Both the position numbers and the translations under genes were made by a program. Shown here piece after piece: positions 1-7,938 of a DNA stretch of 64,000 nt; the stretch's first letter is position 1, and each line of letters begins with the position of its first letter. Source of the stretch: a virus; the IMG/VR virus record IMGVR_UViG_3300033144_008489, positions 1-64,000 of that record; one strand, 5' to 3'. The notes beneath the pieces were generated by a model. It saw nothing but the letters and a program-made list of their open reading frames with translations, was not told where the DNA came from and did no database searches.

Positions 1-965
1 TCCGCCTGGACCGCAGAAGGCCCGGTCGCCCGCACCGTGGATTTCTTGTTGAAATCAGGAACGACGTACTCCTTGAGGAATTTCTCCTCGTTGGGAGCCA
101 ACGTCGAGGTCTTGAGCTTGTCGTATTCCAGGCCGAGGCCGGTGATGCCGAGCTGTTCACGGACCTCCCGGAACTTCTCATGCGCCGAGTGCATCGCCAT
201 GATCAGGTTGCGGACCTGCACGTAGGGCATCTCGATCGAGAAGTAGACGGAGCTGGCCCGGTAATAGATGGCTTGGATGTAGGCCCAGTGCAGGGCGAAC
301 GTGGACTTCAAACCGCCGGTGTACGCCGTGTGCAACCACAGCTCGTACCGTTTGGCACCGTTGAGCACGGCATCGATCTGGCTGATGCCACACTGCTGCC
401 CAACCCCGTAGAGAGGGTCGGCTTTGATGCGGTCATAGCGATCGATGAAGTCATCCTCATCCTGCATCAAGTTGCCGGAGAGCTTGGACCCCAGTGTCGG
501 TGCCACAATGTCGTGGCTCCGATCGAGGACGTAACGCATCGCGTCGATCGCCCCCAGGAGTTTCGTCGAATTGCCTTTCAGGTCTTTGACTTCGATGCCG
601 GTGGTGACGATCTGCGCCATCTCTTTGGCGAGGTCCATCACGATCCGGTTACGTCGGTCGGTGGCTTTCTCTTCGAGGTAAGTGAGGAAGTCACCCCGCA
701 TCCTCGACTTGAGCATCGCCAGACGTTCGATACGGTCCACCGCGTCCGTGTCTTGCACGGTCGCGAAGTGGGACCGCATCGTCTGGAGCTCGGGGACGTG
801 ACCATGGGACTTGAAAAAGTCCTGGATGAACGTCCACAGGATGTTGTCCTCCGGAGTGTCAAACCCGAGGCCCGAGTCCACCATCGCGTGGTAGTTGTGA
901 GCGAACAGCTCAGACTTGTCCGTCGTGGGGTCCGCGACGAAGCAGGAACGAAGTAGATTCTTCAT
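1..965 (-). CDS. DnaB-like replicative DNA helicase, N-terminal part (runs off window)
   Basis: Reading the minus strand from the ATG at 965 gives 321 open codons that leave the window at base 1, so the C-terminus is missing. The first ~150 residues are helical, as in DnaB N-terminal domains. Residues 214-222 (AYTGGLKST) form a P-loop-like motif, and residues 242-246 (FSIEM) match the F-S-[IL]-E-M motif that follows strand 2 of DnaB/RecA-fold helicases. The P-loop has Leu where GK[ST] motifs have Gly before Lys; I recall this GxLKST variant from other phage DnaB-like proteins. The start overlaps the upstream gene's stop by 4 nt (ATGA, 962-965), implying translational coupling. Its place behind an SNF2 helicase, a methyltransferase and a possible loader supports a replication role. 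The DnaB-fold assignment is fairly secure; the active state cannot be judged without the C-terminal half. Confidence 0.78.
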   Translation of the reverse strand, partial: MKNLLRSCFVADPTTDKSELFAHNYHAMVDSGLGFDTPEDNILWTFIQDFFKSHGHVPELQTMRSHFATVQDTDAVDRIERLAMLKSRMRGDFLTYLEEKATDRRNRIVMDLAKEMAQIVTTGIEVKDLKGNSTKLLGAIDAMRYVLDRSHDIVAPTLGSKLSGNLMQDEDDFIDRYDRIKADPLYGVGQQCGISQIDAVLNGAKRYELWLHTAYTGGLKSTFALHWAYIQAIYYRASSVYFSIEMPYVQVRNLIMAMHSAHEKFREVREQLGITGLGLEYDKLKTSTLAPNEEKFLKEYVVPDFNKKSTVRATGPSAVQA

Positions 966-2026
966 TTCTTGCGCCCCCAGCTACTCTTCTTTTTCTTCTT
1001 GGGCTTGTACCGCTCTTTTTCAGCAGCCCGCTCCTCGTTGGCTTGAAGGGCCGCGATCATCGAGTTTTCGGTCTCCTCTTCATCGTCGTCTTCTTCTTCT
1101 TCTTCGACCTCCTCTTCGTCCTCAGCATCCTCAGCATCCTCAGCATCCTCAGCATCCTCAGCATCCTCAGCATCCTCAGCATCCTCAGCATCCTCAGCAT
1201 CCTCGGTGTCTTCGCCGTCCTCAGCGTCCTCGGTGTCTTCGCCGTCGCCCTCGGTGTCTTCACCACCCTCGTCGTCGGCACTAAGTGCAGTTTCCAAAAG
1301 GTCATCCACACTCACATCCGAAACAACTTCTGGCTCACCTCGCGGCGGTTCCCCAGCGATCAACTTGATGTTGGGGCCTACCAAAGCAAGGTGTGGCCAG
1401 TGACCGAGCATCCCCTCAAGGATGTCGCTGTAACCGCGGTGGGTCATGTCGTCGATGCGTTGGTCAGGTTGGTCCACGATCCACGTCGGAAGTCCCAAAT
1501 GCCGACGAACGGCGAGGGCTTCAAGGATGACGCTGTGCGTCTCCTTGTTTGGGGCTTGCTTCACCCCGAGCTTCAAAATCACAAGGCCGAACGTTTCAAC
1601 GAGCTCGGAAACATCCATGGCAACGAACCGGTGGTCATGATTGTCGATCTCCGAATCGTAAATTTTGTGTCCCTGCGCTTTCGCGGTCTTGAGCCATGCG
1701 TCGAGCAGATCAAGGTCCGTGATCACTCTCGCATCCCACATGGTGTCCTGGACGAAAGCCACGGCTTTGAGGTGCGCTCGAAAATACGATTCTCTTCCTG
1801 TGATCCAAATACTGTGGTTCAGGAATTTGGCCAACGGAGGATTCAGACGCAGGTCCGTAAACTCCTTCGATGCCGCCAAGGACGGCCACACTTTGTCCAT
1901 GTTCTGGAGTTTCAGCGCATCCATCATGCAGTGGCAGCAATGACCCCCATCGAGCATGGACGCTCCGTAGATGAACCCCTCCCCCCGGCAGTCCGGGCAG
2001 TCGGGATCGGCGTACTCTCGGCTCAC
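962..2026 (-). CDS. Zinc-ribbon protein, possible helicase-loader-like, with expanded acidic repeat tail
   Basis: 354 aa. The N-terminus carries a CxxC...CCxC cluster (Cys10, Cys13, Cys30/31, Cys33) suited to one zinc. The central part (about residues 135-215) has the layout of the late half of DnaC/IstB-type loaders: a hydrophobic strand where Walker B would be (residues 148-153), a helix, then a GLPTWIVDQP strand like the sensor-1 segment. I see no P-loop and no DD/DE Walker B, so if it is a loader relative it has lost ATPase residues. From residue ~252 the chain becomes Glu/Asp-rich: nine perfect Glu-Asp-Ala units encoded by a 9-bp tandem repeat, then Glu/Asp runs, then a Lys-rich C-terminus. 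It overlaps both neighbours by ATGA and sits just before the DnaB-like gene, the usual loader position. Function is inferred from position and weak resemblance only. Confidence 0.6.
   Translation of the reverse strand: MSREYADPDCPDCRGEGFIYGASMLDGGHCCHCMMDALKLQNMDKVWPSLAASKEFTDLRLNPPLAKFLNHSIWITGRESYFRAHLKAVAFVQDTMWDARVITDLDLLDAWLKTAKAQGHKIYDSEIDNHDHRFVAMDVSELVETFGLVILKLGVKQAPNKETHSVILEALAVRRHLGLPTWIVDQPDQRIDDMTHRGYSDILEGMLGHWPHLALVGPNIKLIAGEPPRGEPEVVSDVSVDDLLETALSADDEGGEDTEGDGEDTEDAEDGEDTEDAEDAEDAEDAEDAEDAEDAEDAEDAEDEEEVEEEEEDDDEEETENSMIAALQANEERAAEKERYKPKKKKKSSWGRKK
1121..1201. repeat. 9-bp tandem repeat, nine perfect copies, in frame
   Basis: The unit ctcagcatc (plus strand) is repeated nine times without a mismatch and encodes Asp-Ala-Glu on the minus strand (residues ~276-302 of the zinc-ribbon protein). 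Degenerate 9-mers (ctcggtgtc, ttcgccgtc, ctcagcgtc) continue to about 1262. Because the unit is a multiple of three, copy-number change by slippage would lengthen or shorten the acidic tail without breaking the frame. Confidence 0.97.
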
Positions 2027-3180
2027 GAATCTTCTACCCCGAAGAACTCCAAGATCCCGTCGTCGCCATTTTCATCTTCTTTTGGCGGACGTTCACCGAG
2101 AAGACGGGCCTCGGCAAGAGCCCGGTATTCATCACTCAGATCCAGGCCGACGTAGTCCCGGCCATGGTTCAGGGCCACGAATCCGGTGGTGGCGCTTCCG
2201 CTGAAAGGGTCCAGAACCGTACACCCAACTGGGTCCCCTGCATCACACTCACAGGTGGGGCGCCACGTAACCGCGTCTTTCCCCCGCGATCCCGTCCGCT
2301 CCCAGGGATTTCCACAGTCAGGGCAGCAGCCTTTTGCCGAAGTGCCCGCCAAAATACACGGCTTGATCAGCTCAGGCGGGAACACGGCGAAGTGCGCCCC
2401 CGGGTACGGCTTGGGGTTCACGTTCCACACCGAGCGTTTGTTCTTGCCAGACTTGTGCGTGCCCGCATGTCCCTTCGGCTGACCCTTCGACGCGTCTCCT
2501 AAGCCGTAAGCGTTGTTGCGTGTAGCCGACCACGCTTCGACAGAACCAAGACCGTGCGCGACCGCTTTTGGGTTCGCCACCGGCACCCGGATAGCATCCG
2601 AATCGTAGAAGTACTTGGGCTGTTTGGACAGCAGGAACAGATACTCATGTGCTTTCGTTGGGCGGTCTTTCACGCTCTCGGGCATGCACGAGCTCTTGGA
2701 CCAGATGATGTCACTGCGCAGGTACCAGCCGTCTGCTCTCAAAGCGAACGCCACCATCCAAGGAATGCCGATCAGATCCTTGCTCTTGAGCCCCGTGTGG
2801 CGCTTCCCTCGTCCCACGCCAGTAGCACCGTGAAGCCCGGCGGCGTGCTTGCCCCCGCTACTGCCTCCCCATTTCGTGTCGTTGGCGTAGCTGTCTCCCA
2901 GGTTGAGCCACAGAGTGCCGTCGTCACGAAGTACGCGTCGAACTTCACGGAACACTTCAACGAGCTGGGCCACGAAAGCCTGTGGTGTTTTCTCGAGACC
3001 GATCTGCGCATCACCGGTCCCGTAGTCCCGTAGACCGAAGTACGGGGGCGACGTGACAACGGTATGGACGGACTTCTCAGGGATCCCTCGCAGAGTCTCT
3101 CGACAGTCGGCCCCGTAGTAGAGCGTTGCGGTAGACGCGTTGTCTCCGAGGGGACGCCGGACAGTCACGGGATCGATCAT
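2023..3180 (-). CDS. DNA methyltransferase, N4-cytosine/N6-adenine (beta-type motif order)
   Basis: 385 aa from the ATG at 3180. The catalytic motif IV TSPPYFGLRDYG is at residues 43-54, and the AdoMet-binding motif VLDPFSGSATTG is near the C-terminus (residues 322-333). IV before I is the order of beta-class amino-methyltransferases. Between them is a Cys-rich insert (CCPDCGNPW ... CECDAG) that could bind zinc. TSPPY is used by both N4-cytosine and N6-adenine enzymes, so the target base is open. The frame stays open upstream to 3420, but that part lies in the SNF2 coding region and reads as nonsense; the ATGA overlap (3177-3180) fixes the start. The stop overlaps the next gene by ATGA (2023-2026). 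No restriction endonuclease is adjacent, so this is probably an orphan phage enzyme for self-protection or genome marking. Confidence 0.9.
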   Translation of the reverse strand: MIDPVTVRRPLGDNASTATLYYGADCRETLRGIPEKSVHTVVTSPPYFGLRDYGTGDAQIGLEKTPQAFVAQLVEVFREVRRVLRDDGTLWLNLGDSYANDTKWGGSSGGKHAAGLHGATGVGRGKRHTGLKSKDLIGIPWMVAFALRADGWYLRSDIIWSKSSCMPESVKDRPTKAHEYLFLLSKQPKYFYDSDAIRVPVANPKAVAHGLGSVEAWSATRNNAYGLGDASKGQPKGHAGTHKSGKNKRSVWNVNPKPYPGAHFAVFPPELIKPCILAGTSAKGCCPDCGNPWERTGSRGKDAVTWRPTCECDAGDPVGCTVLDPFSGSATTGFVALNHGRDYVGLDLSDEYRALAEARLLGERPPKEDENGDDGILEFFGVEDS

Positions 3181-6100
3181 GCGTATTTCCTTGCGTCCGC
3201 CTGGAGGGCCGAGAAAATGTCGTCGATGCTGTTGTCGGATGACACCACCACGTCCTCCATCCCTTCGCCCTTGAGGCGCTTGCCCATCACGGCTTCGATG
3301 AGCTTCATCTTGGTGCGCAGAACGCCCATGACCTTGGTGTCGATCGTGCCCTTGGCTACGAGGTGGATCGCGTAACAGCGGTCGTGTGTCGATCCAATGC
3401 GGATCATGCGGCCCAAGCAATTTCCAACGACCGCCACCTTCCCAGCACGACGAGTGACCAGGGTCCCCATGTCATTCTCGACGCACCACACGCGTTCCTC
3501 TGGTTTACTTTGGGAAATAGTCAGATGAGAACGGTCACCATGTTTCAGGTTGCCACAAAGGGACCAAGAACTAGTTTTCTTGATGTGGAGATGAAACCCG
3601 TCCTTCTCACGGGCTTTTCCCGGCCCTCCTTTTTCGTGCCTCACGTTGCATCGGAAGCCTCGCCGCACGCATAGGCTTTGCAGCCTGTCCGCGAAGATCT
3701 TTCTACTTGTGTAGATGTGGTACGACCTTTGCGTCCAATCTGATCCGCGATATTTGGCGCCATCTCCAAGGTGCAGTCCTCGAAGCATGGCCGCAAGTTG
3801 ATGGTTTGTGGCTTTCTCCAACAGGAGAGGGAAATCCTTGTCCAGGTAGGGTTCGAGATCTTTCCACCCGTTACGAGCACGGGATCCTCCCTGAGTGCCT
3901 TTCGGGATGGAGAACACGATCTGAGGTTTTCCATTCGGAAATCCCCCACACTTTTCAGGGTCTCGGTCATACTCGCTCCAGTCAAAACCGCATTTCTGGA
4001 TACAATGACGAAGATCGTGAATTTGGGGCTGATGCACGGCCTGCGCAATGACGAGTTGCCGGTTCGCTTTGTTAAGCGATCCATCTGATAGAACCCACCC
4101 GATAAACTCAAGTTGGTCTTCAGTAAGGGGGAGTCCTTCGGCCTCCTGCTCACCCGAGACTGGAACTTGGTAGTGAGACCTCTCCGAGGCCATCTCCTCA
4201 GCAGTCTCGATCCTCCAGGCTTCCGGCCACACGGCTTTCTTGTCCTTGAGTGTCTTCCGTCTGTAAAGCATGCGGTGTCCCCCTGTTACGCGAAGATTCA
4301 GGTGCCGAGAGTTAATCTCGAACATCTGCTCCCCCTGCGCCAAAGGACGATCTGTAATGGATCGAATGGCTTGCCACCGAATCTCAGAAGTGTTCTGGTT
4401 GAAAGCCGCGACCTCGTCCTCTTTTCGGATCTCTGTGCGCCCCACGAACCCCCTCCGGGTTAAAATCTCGGTGTCGTCATCAAGACATTGGAGGTAGTCT
4501 CCCGCAGACCATGGGCTGTCGTAGAACACGAGGGCCTTGGCAGCCTGGAGATTGATGCCCTCCTTGGCCGCTTCCGTGATCCAGCAGATGCGCACATCGG
4601 AGTTCGGGTCCTGGAACGCCTGCATCGCAGCTTTGCGCTCGTCCTCGTTTTCGGCCCCGGTGACCCGAACGGTTTTCATCTTGTACTTCTTGGAACTCGC
4701 AACTTCCTCGAGCTTGTCGATCATTTTGCGGAACCGGCTGAACACGATGACCTTCTCGTCTGCGAGATCCCCCTCGGTCAACAACGTGAAAAGCTCGTTC
4801 ATCTTGTCGCTGTCGCCTTCGCAGTCAACAAGCTCAGGATGGTCCACGATTTGCTGGCAGTAGATCAGCGCGGTGAGCTTCGTGGTCTCGACCTCCTCGT
4901 CCAAGAGGTCCTTCTCCAGCAACCCTTCGAGGGCCTCCTGGTACTTGGCCTGCTGGGCCCGAGTCATGCCGCACTTGTGCTGCTTGATCTGGAGCACGGG
5001 CAGCTCTTTGGCCACGTCGAACTTGGCGCGCGACAGGAAGTACGGATCGATCTTGTCCTTGAACCGTTTGATCTGGTCGCTGCGGTATCCGATGATGACC
5101 GGAATCTGTCGGCGACTACCCGGGATGGGCTGCAACCGCGTGAGGCAGTACTCCATCATGAACTTGTTCTTCGAGCTCGGGAACAAGCCGGGAATGAGGA
5201 GCGAGTAGATGGCGAACCCCTCGATGAGATTGTTCTTGATCAGTGTCGCGGTGAGCGCCCAAAACCGACTCGCATTGCGGGACAGGTGACGGATGACTTT
5301 GTAGGTCTGCGTGGATGGGTTCTTGAACGCAGTGGCCTCGTCGCAGATCAGGACGAAGTCCTTCCAGTGCTGGAGAAACTTGATGTCCCGACGAGAGGTC
5401 GCGTACCCCATGATGAGGACGGTCGGCCCGGTGGACGCCTCGAACTCCTTGTAGATCTTCTCGCGCTTGGTGGGTGAGCCCACGCAGGTGATCACGTTGA
5501 TGTTGTCCGGCGTGCAGAACTTGTCGAACTCGAGCGCCCACTGACCCACCACCGACTTGTTGGTGAGGATGACGGCCTTCATGTTCGGGTCCTTGGCCCA
5601 CACGAAACATAGGGCCGCGATACTTTGAATCGTGTTGTGGTTGACGATGCCGTTGCCGACGAACGAGTGCTCTTCCGCGTCGATCTCCAGGTCCATTAGC
5701 GGACACACCCCATCGTCAAGGTATGTCACGGGGTCGTAGAAATGATGGTCCTGGGAGATGCGGTGAAGCTCTACGAACTCTGGGAGGGCCTCGAGATTGA
5801 AATCGGCGGCATGGCTCAAAAGCTCTTGCAGCTTGGGATACGTGAGGTTCCGACGCCCCGCCAAAACGTGCTGGATGGAGTTACGGAAACTGTCTCCAAA
5901 CTGCTTGATCCCGGACCCCTGGCGAGCCCCGTTTGGGCCGCCAACGTGCGTTGCTTCTTTCAGGGCTCCGTAAAGCGGCCCAACCAGATGGGCAACATGA
6001 GGGATGATGTCGTGGTTCGTGTTGCTGGGTTTGTCGAGACCAACTTGCAGATCAGCGGTCTTGCGGCGCGAAACGAATCCAATGCCATCGCGAAACACCC

Positions 6101-7235
6101 TGCCATCATCACCAAGAAGGGTCATACGCCAGTAGGACTCATCATCAATCACCTTCTCAGCTATTCGTGAAACAATTTCAAATCGAAGCAGAAGGGCCTG
6201 GATATCCCGTACTAATTGCAAAGACTTGGAGGTGTATTCGATCCCCCCAATGGCGAGCGCATGCCCATCGCCTTCAAACAACCCTCGTAGAAATTCCACG
6301 GCACAGTCCTGGGTTCCCTGCATGACGGACCAGGGGATCCGCTTGGCTTCCGAGGTGACATGTTTTGCCCCGGAGAACTCCAAAAAATCCCGAAGCACCA
6401 CACTCGACACCACGATTTCCTCGTTTCGGTTGGCGCGGTTTTCGTTCCCCTCCCAGCCAAACACGTCTTTCAAACACCCCCGGATGTCTTCATGAATTTC
6501 GGTGTCGTATTGCGTGATGGTAAACCCGTACTGGTTAGCGGAGTTCCCTTCGGCCACAAAGTAACCCAGCAATCGCGCGTAACGAGGAGTCAGTGTGGCG
6601 GGGAGGGGGTACGTCTTGGCGTTCGGTGCTCGACTGGGCTCCCATGTCAGGTCCGGTGCTTCTTGAGGCCATCGCACTTTGCGGCGTTCGACGACAACGT
6701 AATCGCCTTCCTGAATTTCAGGAAGGCGCCGCCATTCTTCTCCTGCTTCCGTGCGAACCAGAATGGGATGGCGATGCGATCCTTCAACCGTGAACCCGTA
6801 TCGGGTCTCGACGTACTTGGTGGGCCGATCACCGTCATAGTAAAAGGACTTGATCTTCGCCCACCGCGCGCCTGTCCAAACCTTGTGGTCCGTTGCGGGC
6901 ACAAACGTGCCCGGTTCGGGGTGGTTGTCGAGATCACAGGGACCTTCCGCCCACAGGTCCTGGATGGGGACCAGTCCTTGATCGGTCAAAATCCGGGTGT
7001 CATGGGCGACGCACTTGCCGATGCCGGTGTCGTCGCCGAGCAGGAACCGGTTCATCGCCACCAGGTGGAGGACACCCTGCACCTGGTAGTACCGCAGGTT
7101 GAAAGGGTGCTCTTCGCCGTCGAACCCGGTGAAGGTCGTCTTGAGCAAAGGGGTTGGCTTGAGGGTGAGTTTCGTTTCGTTACGAATCTCTTTCAGCCGC
7201 TCATGAGCTGCCTTGAGGCGCGGGTCCAGATCCAT
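3177..7235 (-). CDS. SNF2-family helicase/translocase precursor with two inteins
   Basis: 1,352-aa precursor from the ATG at 7235; removing both inteins leaves a 536-aa helicase. Helicase motifs: Walker A GDDTGIGK|T split by intein 1, DEAT box (LICDEATAFKNP, near 5329-5364), LTAT (motif III), a VIVFSRF strand (start of lobe 2), EGINLQAA (motif V), and the Q-x-x-GR-x-x-RIG motif VI split by intein 2 (GDYLQ|CLGRMIRIG). These are SNF2/superfamily 2 features. Both exteins are in frame and rejoin into uninterrupted motifs, so splicing is needed for a working ATPase. The ORF extends 25 codons upstream, but the ATG at 7235 lies 16 nt after the preceding stop with a purine-rich stretch before it, and the longer form would overlap that gene by 59 nt. 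It precedes the methyltransferase with an ATGA overlap. Likely role: remodelling DNA or DNA-protein complexes in replication, recombination or repair. Confidence 0.92.
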   Translation of the reverse strand: MDLDPRLKAAHERLKEIRNETKLTLKPTPLLKTTFTGFDGEEHPFNLRYYQVQGVLHLVAMNRFLLGDDTGIGKCVAHDTRILTDQGLVPIQDLWAEGPCDLDNHPEPGTFVPATDHKVWTGARWAKIKSFYYDGDRPTKYVETRYGFTVEGSHRHPILVRTEAGEEWRRLPEIQEGDYVVVERRKVRWPQEAPDLTWEPSRAPNAKTYPLPATLTPRYARLLGYFVAEGNSANQYGFTITQYDTEIHEDIRGCLKDVFGWEGNENRANRNEEIVVSSVVLRDFLEFSGAKHVTSEAKRIPWSVMQGTQDCAVEFLRGLFEGDGHALAIGGIEYTSKSLQLVRDIQALLLRFEIVSRIAEKVIDDESYWRMTLLGDDGRVFRDGIGFVSRRKTADLQVGLDKPSNTNHDIIPHVAHLVGPLYGALKEATHVGGPNGARQGSGIKQFGDSFRNSIQHVLAGRRNLTYPKLQELLSHAADFNLEALPEFVELHRISQDHHFYDPVTYLDDGVCPLMDLEIDAEEHSFVGNGIVNHNTIQSIAALCFVWAKDPNMKAVILTNKSVVGQWALEFDKFCTPDNINVITCVGSPTKREKIYKEFEASTGPTVLIMGYATSRRDIKFLQHWKDFVLICDEATAFKNPSTQTYKVIRHLSRNASRFWALTATLIKNNLIEGFAIYSLLIPGLFPSSKNKFMMEYCLTRLQPIPGSRRQIPVIIGYRSDQIKRFKDKIDPYFLSRAKFDVAKELPVLQIKQHKCGMTRAQQAKYQEALEGLLEKDLLDEEVETTKLTALIYCQQIVDHPELVDCEGDSDKMNELFTLLTEGDLADEKVIVFSRFRKMIDKLEEVASSKKYKMKTVRVTGAENEDERKAAMQAFQDPNSDVRICWITEAAKEGINLQAAKALVFYDSPWSAGDYLQCLDDDTEILTRRGFVGRTEIRKEDEVAAFNQNTSEIRWQAIRSITDRPLAQGEQMFEINSRHLNLRVTGGHRMLYRRKTLKDKKAVWPEAWRIETAEEMASERSHYQVPVSGEQEAEGLPLTEDQLEFIGWVLSDGSLNKANRQLVIAQAVHQPQIHDLRHCIQKCGFDWSEYDRDPEKCGGFPNGKPQIVFSIPKGTQGGSRARNGWKDLEPYLDKDFPLLLEKATNHQLAAMLRGLHLGDGAKYRGSDWTQRSYHIYTSRKIFADRLQSLCVRRGFRCNVRHEKGGPGKAREKDGFHLHIKKTSSWSLCGNLKHGDRSHLTISQSKPEERVWCVENDMGTLVTRRAGKVAVVGNCLGRMIRIGSTHDRCYAIHLVAKGTIDTKVMGVLRTKMKLIEAVMGKRLKGEGMEDVVVSSDNSIDDIFSALQADARKYA
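3420..4487 (-). mobile_element. Intein 2 (LAGLIDADG) in SNF2 motif VI
   Basis: 356 residues, from Cys (codon 4487-4485) to Asn (codon 3422-3420), with Cys as the +1 residue. Block A is CLDDDTEILTRRGFV; block B is RVTGGHRMLY; block F ends KVAVVGN. The penultimate residue is Gly instead of the usual His, which occurs in a minority of active inteins. LAGLIDADG motifs are FIGWVLSDG and LRGLHLGDG; both keep the C-terminal Asp. Insertion is inside motif VI, which carries the arginine finger, so splicing is again essential for helicase activity. Sequence similarity to intein 1 is low, suggesting independent arrival. Confidence 0.93.
5634..7013 (-). mobile_element. Intein 1 (LAGLIDADG) in SNF2 Walker A motif
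   Basis: 460 residues, from Cys (codon 7013-7011) to the final Asn (codon 5636-5634), with Thr as the +1 residue. Splicing block A starts CVAHDTRILTDQGLVP; block B has GSHRHPIL with the conserved His; block F ends VGNGIVNHN, with His-Asn before the junction. Two LAGLIDADG helices (LLGYFVAEG and LRGLFEGDG) mark an embedded homing endonuclease with acidic residues in both motifs. Insertion between K and T of the P-loop is a classic intein site in ATPases. All splicing residues look intact, so self-excision is expected. Confidence 0.95.
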
Positions 7236-7251
7236 TCCCCACTTATACGCC

Positions 7252-7938
7252 TCACGAAAAGAGATCGACGACTTCTTGAACCGCGGGCTTGAGTTGGAAG
7301 CGATCCGCAACGAGACGTTTCTCGAAATCCCGCATCAACATGATCGCAGCTTTGGGATCACGCGGGGTGCCCTGGCCTCGGAACTGTTTCACCAAATCCT
7401 GCGACTGTTTGTAAATTTCACGAACGTACTTGCGTTCGATTTTCGGGATGACCGACTGCAAAAACCATTTGCCGAAAACTTTAAATTCACGATCCCGATC
7501 ACGGCTCTGAGCCATCTCAGGGATCTGCATGTTGTTCCAGTGGCTCGGCACCGCGCCGTACCACAGGTAGATGTTCTGGATCGCTCGAAGAGCCCGGTTC
7601 GCGTCTCTCGACATCGAGGGCCAATGTTTCCCGTTGATGAGGAACCAGTTGAAGTACAGCGGATCTACGCCAGCTCGGCGTGCGAACTGGGCCTCAGCCC
7701 TCTGGATGCCACCGATCTCCGACTTGATGGTCGCGATGAGGACCTTCAACGTCGCGTCGTACGCATCCTGGACGGACTGCTCCCGTGCGCGCGGCGTCAT
7801 TTTGACCGCAGGCGGAAGATCCGCAGGGACCGTTTGTGTGGGCGGACGCTTCTGGCCCCGCTGGGCCCTGTCCACCAGGTTGTCGAGCCACGCCCAGGCG
7901 ACCTTCTCGTGATTCGGGCTGAGCGTGGAAAGAGTCAT
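7252..7938 (-). CDS. Hypothetical protein
   Basis: 228 aa from the ATG at 7938, which overlaps the upstream stop by ATGA (7935-7938). The open frame reaches 8049, but the longer N-terminus overlaps the upstream gene and is low-quality. The protein is basic and mostly helical, with a Trp/Tyr-rich centre (residues ~105-135) and a Lys/Arg-rich C-terminal third. No signal peptide, transmembrane segment or recognisable motif was found. It lies directly before the SNF2 helicase in an operon with replication genes, so a nucleic-acid-related role is possible, but I do not recognise the family. Confidence 0.75.
   Translation of the reverse strand: MTLSTLSPNHEKVAWAWLDNLVDRAQRGQKRPPTQTVPADLPPAVKMTPRAREQSVQDAYDATLKVLIATIKSEIGGIQRAEAQFARRAGVDPLYFNWFLINGKHWPSMSRDANRALRAIQNIYLWYGAVPSHWNNMQIPEMAQSRDRDREFKVFGKWFLQSVIPKIERKYVREIYKQSQDLVKQFRGQGTPRDPKAAIMLMRDFEKRLVADRFQLKPAVQEVVDLFS

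Noticed and set aside
1121-1262. CRISPR array
   Set aside because: The units are contiguous 9-mers without spacers and lie inside a coding frame.
3181-3420. 80-codon N-terminal extension of the methyltransferase frame
   Set aside because: It overlaps the end of the SNF2 gene, reads as His/Arg/Gln-rich nonsense, and the ATG at 3180 has the ATGA overlap typical of this operon.
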